Origin: Acidobacteriota bacterium
Lineage (GTDB): Bacteria; Acidobacteriota; Terriglobia; Acidiferrales; UBA7541
NCBI GenBank assembly: GCA_003223295.1
Contig: QHYM01000121.1
Location: 1-64,000, forward strand
DNA: 64,000 bases
Reading direction: 5' to 3'
Shown here: positions 8,522-15,635 of the stretch, piece after piece
Position numbering within the stretch: the first letter of the stretch is position 1
Layout: each line of letters opens with the position of its first letter
Program-made: the position numbers and the translations under genes
Notes under the pieces: generated by a model
Seen by the model: only the letters and a program-made list of their open reading frames with translations
Databases searched by the model: none
Told to the model about the DNA's origin: nothing

Positions 8522-9757
8522 CTACCAATTTGTAATGGATCCGTCCGGCCGAAAGTACGTCTGCGCACGATTCGTATCATATTTCGTTACTTCCAGAATC
8601 GTCGTTAACTTGCTCATATCCAGCTCGACGCCGAGTCCCGACCTGTCGTTGGGATAGAGCTTCCCGTTCTTGAAATCCAGACAGACTGGCACATGCGGAA
8701 GCTCCCTGCCTTCAAAGTTGTACTCCATCAGCAGCGGCCCCGAGAATGTACCCAGCGAATGCACCAGCGCGGCAGTGGCGATGGGTCCGGTGAAGTGCGG
8801 CACTATGCCCACGAAATGCGTCTCGCAGATCGCTGCGATCTTCATCATTTCGGTGATACCTCCCACGTTCGGAAGCGTGGCGCGGACGTAGTCGATATCG
8901 TGGTTCTCGACCAGGGCATTGAAATCCCATCGATTACCCCATTCCTCGCCCGCCGCGATTGGAACTTTCACTAACCTTCGCAGACGCGGAAAGTCTTCGC
9001 CGAATGCCTCCGCGCGTACCGGATCCTCGACAAAATAAGGCGCGAGTGGTTCGATCAGGTCGCAGCCGCGAATCGCGTCCGACAAATCGAATCGCTGGTG
9101 AAAATCAACGCACCAATCGCCATCCTTCCCGACGCCTTCGCGCGCTTGCACGCACTCATCGTAAAGCTGATTCAGTTTCTGATGCGTGTTGAACGTGGTG
9201 TTCGCCGGAGTGTCAGCCGCGCCCATGCGGAACGCGCGATAGCCGGCTGCAATGGTGGCCGCGGCGCGTTCTTTCACGCTCATGCCCGGCTTGATGCCGG
9301 AGATGCTGCCGGCGGTGTTGTAACATTCGCAGTAATTCCGCACCATGCCGCCCAGAACTTCGTGAATCGGCAGTTTCAGCACCTTGCCCTTAATGTCCCA
9401 CAGGGCGAGGTCGAGTGCGCCGAGTGCATGTTCCTTTTCACGCCCGGGAGGATAAAAGAACGACCGCGACATGTCTTGCCACAGCCGTTCGATATGCTGC
9501 GGGTCCTGCCCAATCAGCCGACCGGCGCACGGCTTCAGCGCATCGGGGAATCCGCCTTCCCCAACGCCCGTGATTCCCGCGTCAGTTTCAATGGTCACGA
9601 CCGTGTCGGCCTGGTTGAAGAGCGGGTTTGGATTAGGCGGCGCATAAGCCCGCACGCGCGTGATTTTCATCTTCGGCAAGGCCGCCTGCAGCAGCGGCAG
9701 ACGCGCGAGTCCGTACACGCCCGCAGCCATCGATCGGAGGAATAATCGCCTGTTCAT
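8522..9757 (-). CDS. Tat-exported enolase-superfamily enzyme (mandelate racemase / sugar-acid dehydratase type)
   Basis: ATG at 9757 is chosen over the track's 9796 because AAGGAG lies upstream and the protein then starts MNRRLFLRSMAAG, a twin-arginine-like leader. The mature part has the capping domain followed by the barrel. Likely metal ligands are the Asp of WCVDFHQRFD, the Glu of PYFVEDPVRAE and the Glu of IAAGEEWGNRW, with a candidate catalytic His in GIVPHFTG. The KxK lysines of mandelate racemase are replaced (FRMGAAD), so a sugar-acid dehydratase such as the galactonate group is more likely. The substrate cannot be assigned. Export would be unusual for most of this family but is seen in Acidobacteriota and Planctomycetes. 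Confidence 0.8.
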   Translation of the reverse strand: MNRRLFLRSMAAGVYGLARLPLLQAALPKMKITRVRAYAPPNPNPLFNQADTVVTIETDAGITGVGEGGFPDALKPCAGRLIGQDPQHIERLWQDMSRSFFYPPGREKEHALGALDLALWDIKGKVLKLPIHEVLGGMVRNYCECYNTAGSISGIKPGMSVKERAAATIAAGYRAFRMGAADTPANTTFNTHQKLNQLYDECVQAREGVGKDGDWCVDFHQRFDLSDAIRGCDLIEPLAPYFVEDPVRAEAFGEDFPRLRRLVKVPIAAGEEWGNRWDFNALVENHDIDYVRATLPNVGGITEMMKIAAICETHFVGIVPHFTGPIATAALVHSLGTFSGPLLMEYNFEGRELPHVPVCLDFKNGKLYPNDRSGLGVELDMSKLTTILEVTKYDTNRAQTYFRPDGSITNW

Positions 9758-10019
9758 CTTGCCACTCTCCTTCAGCAACCACGCGACCGTTTGCACTTCC
9801 TCTCAAGCCCCTGCGGAAAAACTTTCCGATGTGAACGTGGCTCCAGAGAGAGCATTTTATCCCCGAACAGATTCGCAACTGTCTATCTTTCTCCTGAAAC
9901 CGCGGAGTTACGAGGACATGCCCCAGCCAGGTGAAGCAGTCGTCCGGTTGGAGTCGCGGTTCCTGCTATACTGCTCGTTTCCCATGAGAACGAAATCGCG
10001 ACAAGGGAGACGGTCAAGC

Positions 10020-10025
10020 AGGAGG
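10020..10025 (+). promoter_or_regulatory. Ribosome binding site deciding the ribA start
   Basis: AGGAGG, a perfect Shine-Dalgarno sequence, lies 9 nt before GTG at 10035. The upstream ATG at 9984 has no comparable site, so the GTG is preferred. Confidence 0.65.
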
Positions 10026-10034
10026 AGTGCGAGC

Positions 10035-10622
10035 GTGCGGAAGATCGCTCAGGCAGATCTTCCTACGCGCTATGGCCGGTTCACGATTCTTGGTTTTCAG
10101 GGGCACGGAAAGAATGAAGAAGCGATCGCGCTGGTCCGGGGAAACTTGAACGGAAAGACCGCACCGTTGGTGCGCGTGCATTCACAATGCTTGACAGGCG
10201 ACGTGCTGACCTCGCTTCGGTGCGATTGCCGCTCGCAACTCGAACTCTCGCTGAAAAAAATCGGTCAGGCTCCGTCGGGGATTCTCCTCTATCTACCGCA
10301 GGAAGGACGCGGCATCGGTTTGATGAACAAACTCCGCGCTTATCAGCTTCAGGACGGCGGGATGGACACGGTCGAGGCAAACGAGAAGCTGGGCTTCGCC
10401 GCGGATGCGCGCGAATATGATTTTTCTGCGCAAGTCCTGAAAAAACTTGGCGCAAGGCGCATCCGCCTGCTCTCCAACAATCCGGAAAAGGTGCGGCAAC
10501 TGGAACAAGCCGGGATTCAAGTCGTGGAGCGCGTTCCCTGCCAGCCGCGCGTGTCGAAGATTTCGCGCGCGTATTTGAAGACCAAAAAGCGCAAAATGGG
10601 GCACCTTCTGAAAGGAATCTAA
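10035..10622 (+). CDS. ribA: GTP cyclohydrolase II
   Basis: GTP cyclohydrolase II makes 2,5-diamino-6-ribosylamino-pyrimidinone phosphate from GTP, the first step of riboflavin synthesis. From the GTG at 10035 the protein is 195 aa, the length of E. coli RibA, and the N-terminus VRKIAQADLPTRYGRF lines up with it. The zinc ligands are in CLTGDVLTSLRCDC (about residues 52, 63, 65). The catalytic segment YLPQEGRGIGLMNKLRAY and the later LLSNNPEKVRQLEQAGI are intact. It stands alone, without other rib genes, and is a monofunctional RibA rather than the RibBA fusion. I see no FMN riboswitch upstream; a TATACT -10-like element lies near 9967. Confidence 0.93.
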   Translation: MRKIAQADLPTRYGRFTILGFQGHGKNEEAIALVRGNLNGKTAPLVRVHSQCLTGDVLTSLRCDCRSQLELSLKKIGQAPSGILLYLPQEGRGIGLMNKLRAYQLQDGGMDTVEANEKLGFAADAREYDFSAQVLKKLGARRIRLLSNNPEKVRQLEQAGIQVVERVPCQPRVSKISRAYLKTKKRKMGHLLKGI

Positions 10623-10668
10623 ATATTCCTAGGATGTTCTTCAGTGGCACTCGCGGAGTCGTGAGCTG

Positions 10669-10694
10669 AGATCCTTCGCTTCGCTCAGGATGAC
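10669..10694 (-). repeat. Dispersed intergenic repeat, copy 1 (GTCATCCTGA...GGATCT)
   Basis: Between the convergent ribA and thiS genes. On the minus strand it reads GTCATCCTGA, a short GCGAAGCGAA core, then GGATCT. The same ends bound longer, different cores at 37271 and 40610. The partial symmetry (ATCCT/AGGAT) allows a small hairpin. Confidence 0.55.
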
Positions 10695-10733
10695 AGCGCA
10701 GCGAGTTTTCTTGCGCTCAAAGTTCAGCGCCGC

Positions 10734-10937
10734 TTATCCTCCGCCGACGAATTGCACGATCTCGTAGCGGTCGCCAGCCTGGAGACTCGTTTTCTGCCAA
10801 TCTGGGCGGGAGAGAATTTCGAGATTGCGTTCGATGGCTACGCGTCCGGGGTCTAGCCCCATTTCGCGGAGCAAATCCGTGACCGTGGAGCCTGGTTTTG
10901 CGGCGTGCGGTTCTCCGTTGACGGTGATGGTAATCAT
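10734..10937 (-). CDS. thiS: Sulfur carrier protein ThiS
   Basis: A 67-aa ubiquitin-fold protein ending VQFVGGG. The C-terminal GG is adenylated and thiocarboxylated to donate sulfur for the thiazole ring of thiamine. MITITVNGE at the start and LQAGDRYEIVQFVGGG at the end are typical of ThiS; the related MoaD is longer and has different core residues. It follows the hypothetical gene by 9 nt, so both are probably one transcript. No thiG, thiF or thiH lies nearby. Confidence 0.85.
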   Translation of the reverse strand: MITITVNGEPHAAKPGSTVTDLLREMGLDPGRVAIERNLEILSRPDWQKTSLQAGDRYEIVQFVGGG

Positions 10938-10946
10938 CGGTGTTCC

Positions 10947-11576
10947 TTAGCTACGGGATGGGACGCGAGGTTTGGCGCGCAATTGGAAACGCAAATGGGC
11001 GCGAGCCTTCCCTTTGGATGCTTCGATGACCAGTGCCACCTCCGGGCCGGTCAGAGGCGGCATGTCAAATTCGAGCTTTGCCCGTCCAAGTGATCCGGTT
11101 TCAGAGGAAAATGCAGTAGGCTGCGCGGCTCCCTCCACCCGAGCCATCACCGTGGCATGTTCCACAGGCTTGTTTGCATCATCGTGAATAACGATTTGCA
11201 GCAGAGCGCGCTTGCCCGTAAGCCAAGTCTTGGCGTTCAGCAATTCCAGATGGAGAGGAGCAGGGGCTGATTCAGCCTGAACCGCAGCGTGAGGCGCCGA
11301 CGTCTTTACATCGCCGGGAACGGTCAGGCGAAGTTTGCCGGAGCGGATTTCATCGACGACACCCCGATGCTGGGTATCGACGCGGAGCCTCAAGGCCTGC
11401 TCGCGATCCGGATTGAGCGGAAGCAAGTCAAGAAAACTGTTGGTGCGGCGGTGAAGCACACGCCCCTGCAAATATACGGTCGTATCAATGAGCGCCTGAG
11501 CCGCTCCGCGCTCCTCCGTCTGGACGTGGTAGGTGTCGCCGGCGATCGTCACGTTGGAATTGTGGCCAAAAGCCAT
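10947..11576 (-). CDS. Conserved hypothetical protein
   Basis: Start ATG at 11576 (MAFGHNSNV) is preferred to a GTG at 11588; GGAG lies 11 nt before the ATG. The 209-aa protein has no signal peptide or membrane segment. The first 60 residues contain NVTIAGDTYHVQTEERG, a pattern I associate with uncharacterised acidobacterial proteins. The C-terminal 100 residues look like a beta-sandwich of carboxypeptidase-regulatory type (KRALLQIVIHDDANKPVEHATVMARV). No function assigned. It is divergent from nuoA. Confidence 0.65.
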   Translation of the reverse strand: MAFGHNSNVTIAGDTYHVQTEERGAAQALIDTTVYLQGRVLHRRTNSFLDLLPLNPDREQALRLRVDTQHRGVVDEIRSGKLRLTVPGDVKTSAPHAAVQAESAPAPLHLELLNAKTWLTGKRALLQIVIHDDANKPVEHATVMARVEGAAQPTAFSSETGSLGRAKLEFDMPPLTGPEVALVIEASKGKARAHLRFQLRAKPRVPSRS

Positions 11577-11639
11577 CTTTGTATTCACTCCGGCCCCAGA
11601 ATTGGCAGGAGCAAGCCTCGCAGAAAGTTTCCGCTCGAA

Positions 11640-11668
11640 TTGACCGAGCGGCTGCTAAACCGTATTAT
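11640..11668 (+). promoter_or_regulatory. Candidate promoter of nuo operon 1
   Basis: TTGACC, a 17-nt spacer and TATTAT: a near-consensus sigma-70 promoter. Transcription would begin near 11675, only about 6 nt before the nuoA ATG, and I see no Shine-Dalgarno sequence before that ATG. The transcript would be close to leaderless. Confidence 0.6.
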
Positions 11669-11680
11669 AGCAATTTGACT

Positions 11681-12052
11681 ATGACGGATTCGGGCTTACA
11701 TACCTATGCTCCACTTCTCCTACACCTGCTGATTGCCACCGGGCTCGCCGGCGCGTTGACGGCAGTTTCCGTTCTCGTGGGGTGGCGGCGGCCGAGCCGA
11801 GCGAAGCAACAGGCGTATGAATGCGGCATGGAACCCACAGGTGACGCGCGGGAACCCTTCTCCGTAAAGTTTTACCTCGTGGCGATGGTCTTCATTTTAT
11901 TCGACGTGGAAGCCATCTTTCTGTACCCCTGGGCCTACATCTTTCGCAGTTTACGCTGGTACGGCTTTGTGGAGATGATGATCTACATTGCCGTTCTCCT
12001 GGTCGGTTATCTTTATCTTTGGAAAAAGGGCGCGCTGGACTGGCACAAATAA
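11681..12052 (+). CDS. nuoA: NADH-quinone oxidoreductase subunit A (set 1)
   Basis: A 123-aa, three-helix membrane subunit at the quinone-site end of the complex I membrane arm. The track ORF starts at 11579, but that extension overlaps the promoter; ATG at 11681 (MTDSGLHTYAP) fits family length. The hallmark YECGMEPTGDAREPFSVKFY, with the conserved Cys on the loop near the quinone cavity, and FDVEAIFLYPWA are present. It is the first gene of an 11-gene operon. The gene that normally follows, nuoB, is absent. Confidence 0.95.
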   Translation: MTDSGLHTYAPLLLHLLIATGLAGALTAVSVLVGWRRPSRAKQQAYECGMEPTGDAREPFSVKFYLVAMVFILFDVEAIFLYPWAYIFRSLRWYGFVEMMIYIAVLLVGYLYLWKKGALDWHK

Positions 12053-12060
12053 CGGCGCTC

Positions 12061-12600
12061 GTGGGATTGGAAATTGTGACGGAGTCTTCCAGCCAAAACG
12101 CTAATGTTGTTGTCGAGTGCTTGCGATCGTGGAGCCAACAGGCCGTTGCGGAAGTGATTGAATTCCGGGGCGAAACGACCGTCGTAGTGCCACGAGATTT
12201 GCTTCGGGCCGTCGCGGAGCGTTGCCGCGCCGATGCCAAGCTGCAGTTCAACCTGCTGACCGACGCTACCTGCGTGGACCGCTACCCGGTTGAGCCGCGG
12301 TTCGAATTGAACTACCACCTGGTGTCCATCCCCAGACGCGACAAGGTGCGGTTGCAGGTGCAGTTGAGCGGCCAAGATCCTGTGGTGGATTCGCTGGTGC
12401 CAGTTTGGCCGGGAGCCAACTGGTTGGAACGGGAGATTTTCGACCTGTTTGGCATTCGGTTCAGCGGACACCCCGATTTGCGTCGAATCCTGCTTCCCGA
12501 AGATTGGGAAGGCTATCCGTTGCGCAGAGATTATCCGGTGGAAGGCTTCCGCGACGTGCCGAGCACCGGAGAGCTTTTCAAAAAGAGCAGCATGCTATGA
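12061..12600 (+). CDS. nuoC: NADH-quinone oxidoreductase subunit C (set 1)
   Basis: A peripheral-arm subunit (30-kDa homologue). The start is uncertain: the track uses TTG at 12019 overlapping nuoA, while GTG at 12061 (8 nt after the nuoA stop) or GTG at 12076 avoids that overlap; none has a clear ribosome site. From 12061 it is 179 aa. The C-terminal half carries PVWPGANWLEREIFDLFGIRFSGHPDLRRILLP with GYPLRRDYP, the family signature. It is separate from NuoD, unlike in E. coli. The last codons overlap nuoD (ATGA). Confidence 0.9.
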   Translation: MGLEIVTESSSQNANVVVECLRSWSQQAVAEVIEFRGETTVVVPRDLLRAVAERCRADAKLQFNLLTDATCVDRYPVEPRFELNYHLVSIPRRDKVRLQVQLSGQDPVVDSLVPVWPGANWLEREIFDLFGIRFSGHPDLRRILLPEDWEGYPLRRDYPVEGFRDVPSTGELFKKSSML

Positions 12601-13793
12601 CAACCGTGGAAACCGTTACCGGCGCAGCCAAGACGATGGTCCTCAACATGGGACCGCAGCACCCTTCGACGCATGGCGTGCTGCGCATTTTGCTGGAGCT
12701 GGACGGCGAAACGGTGGTGAAGGCCGTACCTGACCTCGGTTATCTGCACACCGGCATCGAAAAATCCTGCGAAGACAAAACGTACTCGCAAGTTATCACG
12801 CTGACCGACCGGATGGATTATCTGAATCCGCTGGGAAACAACTTGGTGTATTGCCTGGCGGTGGAAAAGCTGCTGGGCCTGGAAGTGCCCAAGCGCGCGC
12901 AATACATTCGCGTAATGATGGTGGAGCTGCAAAGGATCTCCTCGCACTTGGTATGGCTGGGAACGCATGCCATCGACCTGGGAGCGATGTCCGTATTTCT
13001 CTATTGTTTCCGCGAGCGGGAAGAGATTTTGAACATTTTCGAAATGTTCGCCGGCCAGCGGATGATGACCAGCTATATTCGCATCGGCGGAGTGGCTCTG
13101 GACCCACCGGCGGGCTGGCGGCAGGCCGTGGACAAATTCTTGCGCATGATGCCTAGCCGCGTGGACGAATACGAGACGCTGCTCACGCAAAACCCCATCT
13201 GGATCGGGCGCACCAAGGGCGTCGGGTATATTTCACCGGAAGACGCGATTGCCCTGAGCATGACCGGCCCGACGCTGCGCGCGGCGGGGGTCGCATACGA
13301 CAACCGCAAGGTATTTCCCTACTCCAGCTACGGGGAATTCAAGTTTGAAGTGCCTACGCGCACGGAATCGGATTGCTACGCGCGGTACCTAGTGCGCGTG
13401 GCGGAGATCCGCGAAAGCCTGAAAATCGTCCGGCAGGCCATGGAAAGAATTCTCGACGAAGGACCCATCAAGGCGGAAGCGCCGGGGATCATCCCGCCGC
13501 AGCGCGAAAAGATGAAGACGGAGATGGAAGCGCTCATCTACCACTTCAAGATTTTCACCGAAGGATTCTCGCCGAAACCGGGCGATGCGTTCGTATCCGT
13601 AGAATCGCCGCGAGGCGAGCTGGGATGCTTCGTGGCCAGCGACGGCTCGCCAAAACCGCTGCGCGTGCACTTCCGATCACCATCGTTCATCAATTTGCAA
13701 GCCCTGCCGAAACTCATCGAAGGGCAATTGATCGCGGACGTGGTTGCGTGCATCGGGACGATTGACATCGTGCTCGGAGAAGTCGACAGGTAG
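12597..13793 (+). CDS. nuoD: NADH-quinone oxidoreductase subunit D (set 1)
   Basis: A 398-aa, 49-kDa-type subunit that forms the quinone pocket together with Nuo[15 protein letters not shown] near the N-terminus carries the quinone-binding His, and CEDKTYSQVITLTDRMDYL carries the matching Tyr. The ending [13 protein letters not shown] is typical. The track start at 12405 overlaps nuoC; ATG at 12597 gives an ATGA overlap with the nuoC stop. The sequence looks complete and conventional, so absence of a neighbouring nuoB is not explained by decay of this subunit. Confidence 0.96.
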   Translation: MTTVETVTGAAKTMVLNMGPQHPSTHGVLRILLELDGETVVKAVPDLGYLHTGIEKSCEDKTYSQVITLTDRMDYLNPLGNNLVYCLAVEKLLGLEVPKRAQYIRVMMVELQRISSHLVWLGTHAIDLGAMSVFLYCFREREEILNIFEMFAGQRMMTSYIRIGGVALDPPAGWRQAVDKFLRMMPSRVDEYETLLTQNPIWIGRTKGVGYISPEDAIALSMTGPTLRAAGVAYDNRKVFPYSSYGEFKFEVPTRTESDCYARYLVRVAEIRESLKIVRQAMERILDEGPIKAEAPGIIPPQREKMKTEMEALIYHFKIFTEGFSPKPGDAFVSVESPRGELGCFVASDGSPKPLRVHFRSPSFINLQALPKLIEGQLIADVVACIGTIDIVLGEVDR

Positions 13794-13795
13794 CC

Positions 13796-15610
13796 ATGGA
13801 ACTTTCCCCCAAACTTTCGGCGAAATTCGAAAAACTGCAAACCAGCTATCCGGTGAAGCGCAGCGCGCTGATCCCCATGCTGATGTACGCGCAGGACGAA
13901 TTCGGCTACATCAGCGATGAAATGATCGACGAGATTGGACGGCGGCTGGACTTGAACAACGTCCAAATCGAGGAAACCCTGGCCTACTACTCGATGTTGC
14001 GGCGCAAACCCATGGGCAAGCATCACGTGCAGATTTGCACCAACGTGGCGTGCATGCTGAAGGGCGGCTACGAAGTGCTCCAGCGCGCCAAAAAGCGGCT
14101 GGAGATTGGGCACAAGGAAACCACGCAGGACGGCGTGTTCTCGCTCGAAGAAGTCGAGTGCATCGGCGCGTGCACGGGCGCACCGGCCATGCAGGTGAAC
14201 TACGACTTCTACGAAAACCTGACGCCGCTGAAATTCGACCGCATCATCGAGGACCTGGATGCAGGAAAACGGCCCGAACCGGAGCCCGTAATTTCCGGAG
14301 CGCTACACGACCGGAACGTCCTCGAGACGCCGCTCATCAGCAGGCGCTGGGGGATGAAGGATTCGCACAAGCTGGACGTGTACGTGATGCAGGGCGGCTA
14401 CCAGGCGCTGCACAAGGCGCTGAAAGAAATGACGCCGGAATCGATCATCGAAGAGGTGAAGAAATCGAGTCTGCGCGGGCGCGGTGGCGCGGGCTTCCCC
14501 ACGGGGATGAAATGGTCGTTCGTGCCGAAAGATTCGCCAAAACCGAAGTACGTGATTTGCAACGCCGATGAGTCAGAGCCGGGCACCTGCAAAGACCGGC
14601 CGTTGATGGAGATGGATCCGCACCAGCTGATTGAAGGCATGGTTATCGCGGGTCGCGCCATCAACTCCCACCAAGGCTTCATTTACATTCGCGGCGAATA
14701 CCGCTACGTGCTGGACATTGTGGATGCGGCCATCGCGGAAGCGTATGCCGGCGGTTATCTGGGAAAAAATATTTTTGGGTCGGGAGTTGATTTTGATCTG
14801 CTGATTCACACTGGCGCTGGCGCGTATGAATGCGGCGAAGAATCGGCGCTGATGGAATCGCTCGAGGGCAAGCGCGGCTATCCGCGCATCAAGCCGCCGT
14901 TTCCCGCCGTCGTGGGATTGTACGGCTGCCCGACGATTATCAACAACGTGGAGACGCTGAGCGCGGTGCCTGCGATTATCCGTGAAGGCGGTGAAGCCTA
15001 TGCCAACCGCGGCACTCCAAAAAATGGCGGAACGCGCATGCTGTGTATTGCGGGGCATGTCAAGAAGCCCGGGATTTACGAAGTGCCACTCGGCATGAAC
15101 ATGAAGAAGTTCATTTACGAAGTGGCCGGAGGAATTGCGGAAGGAAAAAAACTGAAGGCCGTGATCCCCGGAGGAAGCTCTTGCCCGCTGCTGACCGCCG
15201 ACGAGATTGACATCCCGATGGATTACGATTCGCTGGCGAAGGCCGGCTCGATGCTCGGCTCCGGCGGCATGGTGGTGATGGACGAAGACACGTGCATGGT
15301 GGATATGGCTCGCCGCATCATGCATTTCTACGCGCATGAATCGTGCGGGTGGTGCATTCCCTGCCGCGAAGGAACCACTTGGCTGCGCAAGACGCTGGAG
15401 CGATTTCACGCCGGGCTGGGCCGCGAAGAAGACATCGATCTCATCGCCGACCTGGCGAAAAACATGCTCGGGCGCACGTTCTGCCCGCTGGGCGATGCGG
15501 CGGCCATGCCAACGATCAGCATCCTGAAGAAATGGCGCGGAGAGTTTGAGGATCATTTGAAGGGACGTTGCGCTTACAAATCCGCTGGCGCGCTGGTTGG
15601 TGCAAGGTAA
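13796..15610 (+). CDS. nuoEF: Fused NADH dehydrogenase subunits E and F (NuoE-NuoF)
   Basis: One 604-aa polypeptide joins two subunits normally encoded separately. Residues 1-155 are NuoE (thioredoxin-like); cluster N1a ligands are C81 and C86 (CTNVAC) and C122 and C126 (CIGAC). A linker of about 30 residues (GKRPEPEPVISGALHDRN) leads to NuoF: GRGGAGFPTG binds NADH, NADESEPGTCKDR belongs to the FMN site, and SCGWCIPCREG with the later TFCPLGD supplies the four cysteines of cluster N3. All cofactor ligands are intact. The gene starts 2 nt after nuoD. This is the NADH-input module; the second nuo set has no counterpart. Confidence 0.95.
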   Translation: MELSPKLSAKFEKLQTSYPVKRSALIPMLMYAQDEFGYISDEMIDEIGRRLDLNNVQIEETLAYYSMLRRKPMGKHHVQICTNVACMLKGGYEVLQRAKKRLEIGHKETTQDGVFSLEEVECIGACTGAPAMQVNYDFYENLTPLKFDRIIEDLDAGKRPEPEPVISGALHDRNVLETPLISRRWGMKDSHKLDVYVMQGGYQALHKALKEMTPESIIEEVKKSSLRGRGGAGFPTGMKWSFVPKDSPKPKYVICNADESEPGTCKDRPLMEMDPHQLIEGMVIAGRAINSHQGFIYIRGEYRYVLDIVDAAIAEAYAGGYLGKNIFGSGVDFDLLIHTGAGAYECGEESALMESLEGKRGYPRIKPPFPAVVGLYGCPTIINNVETLSAVPAIIREGGEAYANRGTPKNGGTRMLCIAGHVKKPGIYEVPLGMNMKKFIYEVAGGIAEGKKLKAVIPGGSSCPLLTADEIDIPMDYDSLAKAGSMLGSGGMVVMDEDTCMVDMARRIMHFYAHESCGWCIPCREGTTWLRKTLERFHAGLGREEDIDLIADLAKNMLGRTFCPLGDAAAMPTISILKKWRGEFEDHLKGRCAYKSAGALVGAR

Positions 15611-15635
15611 AAGTCAAAGGGCGCGATAGGAATCC

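Noticed and set aside
9660-10034. N-terminal extension of the ribA ORF
   Set aside because: No family similarity; the perfect ribosome site and family length point to GTG 10035.
9758-10034. FMN riboswitch before ribA
   Set aside because: I looked for the conserved RFN-type elements and saw none.
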